Shown here in pieces: positions 60,539-64,000 of a DNA stretch of 64,000 nucleotides. The notes beneath the pieces are model-generated. The model saw only the letters and a program-made list of their open reading frames with translations. It made no database searches and had not been told where the DNA came from. Location: assembly GCA_025331445.1 (NCBI GenBank), contig JAIWNE010000008.1, forward strand, positions 72,001-136,000, read 5' to 3'. This stretch comes from Blakeslea trispora. Taxonomy: Eukaryota; Mucoromycota; Mucoromycetes; Mucorales; Choanephoraceae. Position numbers and translations under genes: made by a program. Each line of letters begins with the position of its first letter. Position 1 is the first letter of the stretch.

Positions 60539-61318
60539 ATGCCTCCCAAGTTCGATCCTTCTGAGGTTAAGATTATCTACCTTCGTGCTACTGGGTAAGA
60601 TATCCATCCATATTTTTTTTTGCTTGGAATTGGAAAAAGAGAGGGGGTCATGAAGCAACAAAATCAGATATAGTCCAAAAAAGAGAGAGAGAGAGCAGCA
60701 ACTAGAGACATAAACTAAAACAATGGAGACAATGACACCCTGCGAGAGAGAGAGAGAAATGGAAGATCAAACGGCATCAACAGAAAAAACTAATCACTTT
60801 CTTTTCTTTATTCTAGTGGTGAAGTCGGTGCTTCCTCTGCTCTTGCCCCCAAGATCGGTCCTCTTGGTTTGTCCCCAAGAAGGTTGGTGAAGATATCGCC
60901 AAGGGTACCAAGGACTGGAAGGGTCTCCGTGTCACTGTTCAATTGACCATCCAAAACCGTCAAGCCCAAGTTTCCGTTGTCCCCTCTGCTTCCTCTTTGG
61001 TCATTAAGGCTCTTAAGGAACCCGTTCGTGACCGTAAGAAGGAAAAGAACATCAAGCACACTGGTAACATCTCTCTTGATGATGTTATTGAAATTGCCCG
61101 TACCATGCGTTTCAAGTCTTTGGCTCGTGAACTCAAGGGTACTGTCAAGGAAATCCTCGGTACCGCTTTCTCTGTCGGTTGTACCGTTGATGGCCAAAAC
61201 CCCAAGGATCTCGGTGATGCCATCGATGCCGGTGAAGTTGAAATTCCCGTAAGTTCAGAACACTCTTTATTGTGTTTAAGTCGATTTTAACACTCTTTTT
61301 TTCTCTTAGGAAAAATAA
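60539..61318 (+). CDS. RPL12: 60S ribosomal protein L12 (uL11) with a one-base deletion
   Basis: uL11 forms the base of the ribosomal stalk with P0. Exons 60539-60594, 60817-61248 and 61310-61318 follow the conserved intron pattern. [20 protein letters not shown] and [19 protein letters not shown] are in one frame, [37 protein letters not shown] and [22 protein letters not shown] in another. The switch falls at the C-run 60873-60876: the codons for S-P-K-K need five C's after T and only four are present (the earlier L-A-P-K stretch at 60846 has five). Adding one base gives exactly 165 aa, the length of the animal and yeast proteins. Everything else, including splice sites and strong codon bias, looks functional, so a sequencing or assembly error in a homopolymer is more likely than a true pseudogene. 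Confidence 0.9.
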
Positions 61319-62063
61319 ATTACTTTGTTAGAAACGGAATGATTACACCACCACTTTTCAACACTTTGTATTCTTTTTTTTTAAAAAATGCATCGTATAT
61401 ACTATAAATAAAAGAATTTAGGCATGCGCAAAAAAAAAAAGAAGTCTTTTATATTTTCTGAAAGTGTAATTTATAAGTTATTTTGATTTACTGGTTTCGC
61501 TTTTTTTTGGTGGGAAGAGATTTCGTTTGATTTTCTCTTTTGTGTGCAAATAAAGCATTGCTTGATTGACAGTTAACTGACAGATGCACTAAAGCAATTT
61601 TGCCGTATCAGTCCTCAATGAGGTTTTGTTTTCATTTGAATGAGAACATGTCTACAATTGCTTGATTTTTGTAGTCCAAAAACTGTCTTTTTTTTTTGAT
61701 TTTTTACTTGCATATCATGAACCAGGACTACCAACTTGTAGTACTTTTTTTTGTTTTCCTTGATGCAATTTCCTATACATCACTGCTATTGGAATGTTAA
61801 GAAAAGAGAGAGTAGCTTCAACACAATATGCAGATTTACGTTAGCTTGTCATTAAATGGAATCGCTTGTTTATGATTCAAAAGAAAATGTTTGTGATCAT
61901 TGGATGTTTTGAATAAAGGCAGTAAAAAAAAAGAACCCAAGAAATCTAATAACTTGAAGGATCATAGCTGATAATTGTCAATTAGCCATTAATAGCTTTG
62001 TTTGCTTGAATGAATTACCTCATTGAATGACAAGCGAAGGCTTTAGAAGGCTCTTGATGTATT

Positions 62064-62205
62064 GCTTCTGTTTAAATATCTCATAGTCTTGGCATGGACT
62101 GCATTGATTATGGGCTAAACAGGCTGAATTGATCTTCTCATACTCAGTGTAACCCAATGATTATTGTTAGATGCTGAAATGCCAAAGGTAAAGACTTGCA
62201 ACTAC
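62064..62205 (+). repeat. dispersed repeat, copy 2
   Basis: Second copy of the element at 33941-34081, same strand. Differences in the best-conserved part are mostly C/T changes plus one indel. It directly precedes transposon-like coding fragments, which suggests that the repeat belongs to a mobile element. Confidence 0.8.
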
Positions 62206-62463
62206 TTAAAAGAATAAGAAGGATCTGTCATCAATGCACTGTGCAAGCGCGCTATAAAGGTAACATCAAAACGCGCTGTGTTTGTTGTCATTCTGTTCTA
62301 ATTCCTTTCTCATCTTTTGTTTCTTCTTCTTTCTATAATAAGCTGTCAAAAAGAATTTGAGGGCTGCCTTGTTGTTTGTCTTGGAGGAGCAAGCCAAGCT
62401 TTTGAAGGAAGATCAAACTGAAAGTAATGAATACCACGGACTTCAAGCCTTTAACTATCTGTA
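62206..62463 (+). pseudogene. short Cys-rich / helical coding fragments, possible transposase tail
   Basis: One frame reads RRICHQCTVQARYKGNIKTR then CVCCHS (62218-62295), a CxxC-x(14-16)-CxxC arrangement like the cysteine-rich C-terminus of some cut-and-paste transposases (for example piggyBac type), but no DDD core is nearby. A different frame (62341-62463) reads VKKNLRAALLFVLEEQAKLL and ends before GTAAGTAAG, an exon-like donor. No coherent gene can be assembled; both may be remnants. Confidence 0.2.
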
Positions 62464-62500
62464 AGTAAGATGTTACTCATATAACAAACACATTGTACAC

Positions 62501-62893
62501 TTAGTAGAGATTGTATAATGGGGTAATTATTATGTGCTCATTATTCAAGTACACTTGAAACTTTGAATCAGGATATTGACAGAAATCTCGGTGATCTTTA
62601 AGATAAACGCTACTATAAGCATCATCTATCCTTGAAGTCAAAGTCTCCTCCTTCTACTGCTTCTCTCTTTCCACTTTGCTCTTAGCCACAGACCAGAACT
62701 GCTCAATAGGGTTGAGCTCAGGAGAATATGGCAACAGGTATACGCGTCCATCTTCTCGGGTGATAATTAGCTTTTCAATCTATTCTGAGACACGTATCGC
62801 TATGGCGAAGATGTTGGGAGGCATATTTAAAAAGTTGGAAGATTTGTATTCATCTGATTGCGAGTTTATTCTTTCCAATAATATGGCTCGTTG
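62501..62893 (-). mobile_element. DDE (Tc1/mariner-like) transposase relic
   Basis: Minus-strand frame with two internal stops that still shows the C-terminal transposase signature: EDGRVYLLPYSPELNPIEQF followed by WSVAKSKVERE, then after a stop EETLTSRIDDAYSSVYLKDH. The pattern LPPYSPELNPIEQFWSxxK is diagnostic for the last acidic residue region of IS630/Tc1/mariner-type transposases. The upstream catalytic parts are lost or too altered to see, and no terminal repeats are found. It is a dead fragment. Confidence 0.75.
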
Positions 62894-63315
62894 AACAAAG
62901 CTTGAAAATATTTATATGAAGAGATAATCAAAACTACACTTTTGTCTCTCCACTCAAAGAAAACTAGATCTGTTGACTGTGTTTTAAGCTAGCGCATGGT
63001 GTGTGCATGTGTGCTTTTCGTACGGCTCAGAAAAAAACAAATCTCATTTCCCCTTTTTGAAGAGATACACGTTGTCTTTTAAAGTAGATTTAGCTTTTTT
63101 TTTAGAAAAAAAAAATAGACATATAAAACACCATGATCAAAGATATATATCGAATTGATGATTTCGCAAATAAGCATGAAACCGAGAGGGAGTCATCTAA
63201 TAAGATCTAAAATAGAGCAGATGATTCAAGAAGCAGAAAGGTTTATTGTTTGTTTTGGATAATTATGTGACAGACACAAAAGCAAACTACTGCTGTTTTT
63301 TCTTTACACAACTGC

Positions 63316-64000
63316 TCAAATACACTTTGCATTCAAGTGCGATTCAGAATGATTCCAAAAGTAAATTCTGTAAAAGAAAAAACCTACGCCCGTAGTAGTT
63401 TCCTAAACAAATCATTTACTCAAATCGAATATTAATATTAAAATTAGCAATAAAAAAGAAACACTTACAGGATCTTGTCTAAATTAGCATACATGTCAGG
63501 ATTTGACAGTTCTTCGATTGATGAAGTTCGCATTTCATTAAATTGTTTTATCATATCATCACTGTTATTGGAAAGGCTTATTGCCAGGCCTTTGAATCTC
63601 TCAAACACAGTTAGTCACAGATATTTTTGATGGTACGTTTTCTTACTCTTCGACAACTTGAGCAGTGAACAAGCTCCGCTTCCTTCCTCTTGTCATTTTT
63701 TCCCCTTCGATCTTATAAACGTAAGAGCAGTAATTAATAAAAAGCCAAGAAATAAGAACAAAAGACATACCAATTCAATCCAAGCAGCCAAAGCATTACC
63801 CTTGACCTAAGAAGAAAAAATAGCATCAGTATGCATTTGCTGACTTGTTTATATTGTCGATACATACTGCTTTGATTCCATGGTAGTCTGCGTTCTCCAA
63901 AAACAACTTATACCAAGAGCCAAACGACGTGAGTTGCTGCTTCCTATTGCTTTTGATGAAGAAATTGTGCTGACAAATAAATTCGGTGAAGGAAGAAACC
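63316..64000 (-). CDS. unknown multi-exon gene, 3' part
   Basis: Not recognised. Minus-strand exons, from the right edge: 64000-63868, 63806-63771, 63711-63647, 63597-63469 and 63367-63316, all joined in frame by GTA/AG introns of 50-100 nt. The visible text is TEFICQHNFFIKSNRKQQLT, SFGSWYKLFLENADYHGIKA, VKGNALAAWIELIEGEKMTR, GRKRSLFTAQVVEE, DDMIKQFNEMRTSSIEELSN and ends IYFWNHSESHLNAKCI. No domain is seen; a basic GRKRS patch may be a nuclear signal. The 5' part is outside the window, so the reading is tentative. It may be a lineage-specific gene or a domesticated element, given the transposon relic 400 bp away. Confidence 0.55.

Larger units (their letters stand above)
61319..63315. other. 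spacer with repeat copy and transposase relics
   Basis: About 2 kb. 61319-62060 is plain A/T-rich spacer downstream of RPL12. It is followed by the dispersed repeat (62064-62205), a Cys-rich coding fragment and a DDE-transposase relic listed separately; 62900-63315 shows nothing recognisable. Confidence 0.5.

Noticed and set aside
60873..60876. Programmed ribosomal frameshift as the explanation of the RPL12 frame change
   Set aside because: No slippery heptamer or known stimulatory structure is evident, and uL11 is not known to use frameshifting; a missing base is simpler.
60808..61252. Three overlapping alternative frames in the RPL12 exon
   Set aside because: They are shadow frames caused by high-expression codon bias; only the uL11 frame shows conserved sequence.

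Overview
The window is nuclear DNA from an AT-rich, intron-rich fungus, most likely an early-diverging Mucoromycota lineage (Mucorales-like). Reasons: short GT-AG introns (most 45-90 nt, donor usually GTAAG), long T/A homopolymers between genes, and a typical fungal gene set (REV1, Rab-GDI, MAM33, SRP40, CUL4, GTR1, Arb1, HP1). Coding exons were joined by hand; every complete model except RPL12 closes in frame. No tRNA, rRNA, CRISPR array or bacterial-type operon was recognised.

Left part (1-31.5 kb): a STIMATE-family membrane protein (5' part only) diverges from REV1 (18 exons, translesion polymerase). Then come an orphan low-complexity protein, Rab GDP-dissociation inhibitor, an FHA protein whose 3' coding end overlaps mitochondrial MAM33, nucleolar SRP40/Nopp140, a two-finger CCCH protein, a very small HP1 (chromo plus chromoshadow), a NIPA-type Mg2+ transporter, a coactosin-like ADF-H/PH protein and a CLIP-170-like CAP-Gly coiled-coil protein.

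Middle (31.5-43.5 kb): mostly gene-poor, with decayed coding relics and one copy of a dispersed repeat. Embedded genes are a small acidic coiled-coil orphan, ribosomal protein uS3 and a PNRC-motif (decapping-activator type) protein.

Right part (43.5-61.3 kb) is dense: TANGO2, Arb1, SDHAF4, the Nem1-Spo7-type regulatory subunit CNEP1R1, a USP25/28-like protein that lacks the catalytic-cysteine box, Gtr1/RagA, MCUR1/FMP32, a small basic orphan, a Gfo/Idh/MocA dehydrogenase, cullin-4, and RPL12 with a one-base deletion. The end (61.3-64 kb) holds the second repeat copy, transposase relics and a partial unknown gene.

The genes are mainly unrelated housekeeping loci, not one pathway. Possible themes are heterochromatin/RNAi (HP1 and Arb1), ubiquitin/NEDD8 (USP-like, CUL4) and mitochondria (MAM33, SDHAF4, MCUR1). 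I found no convincing new multi-gene system. The most notable points are the probable pseudo-deubiquitinase, the HP1 with an altered aromatic cage, the RPL12 frameshift, three ubiquitin-binding motifs in REV1, and the diverged repeat pair 28 kb apart.
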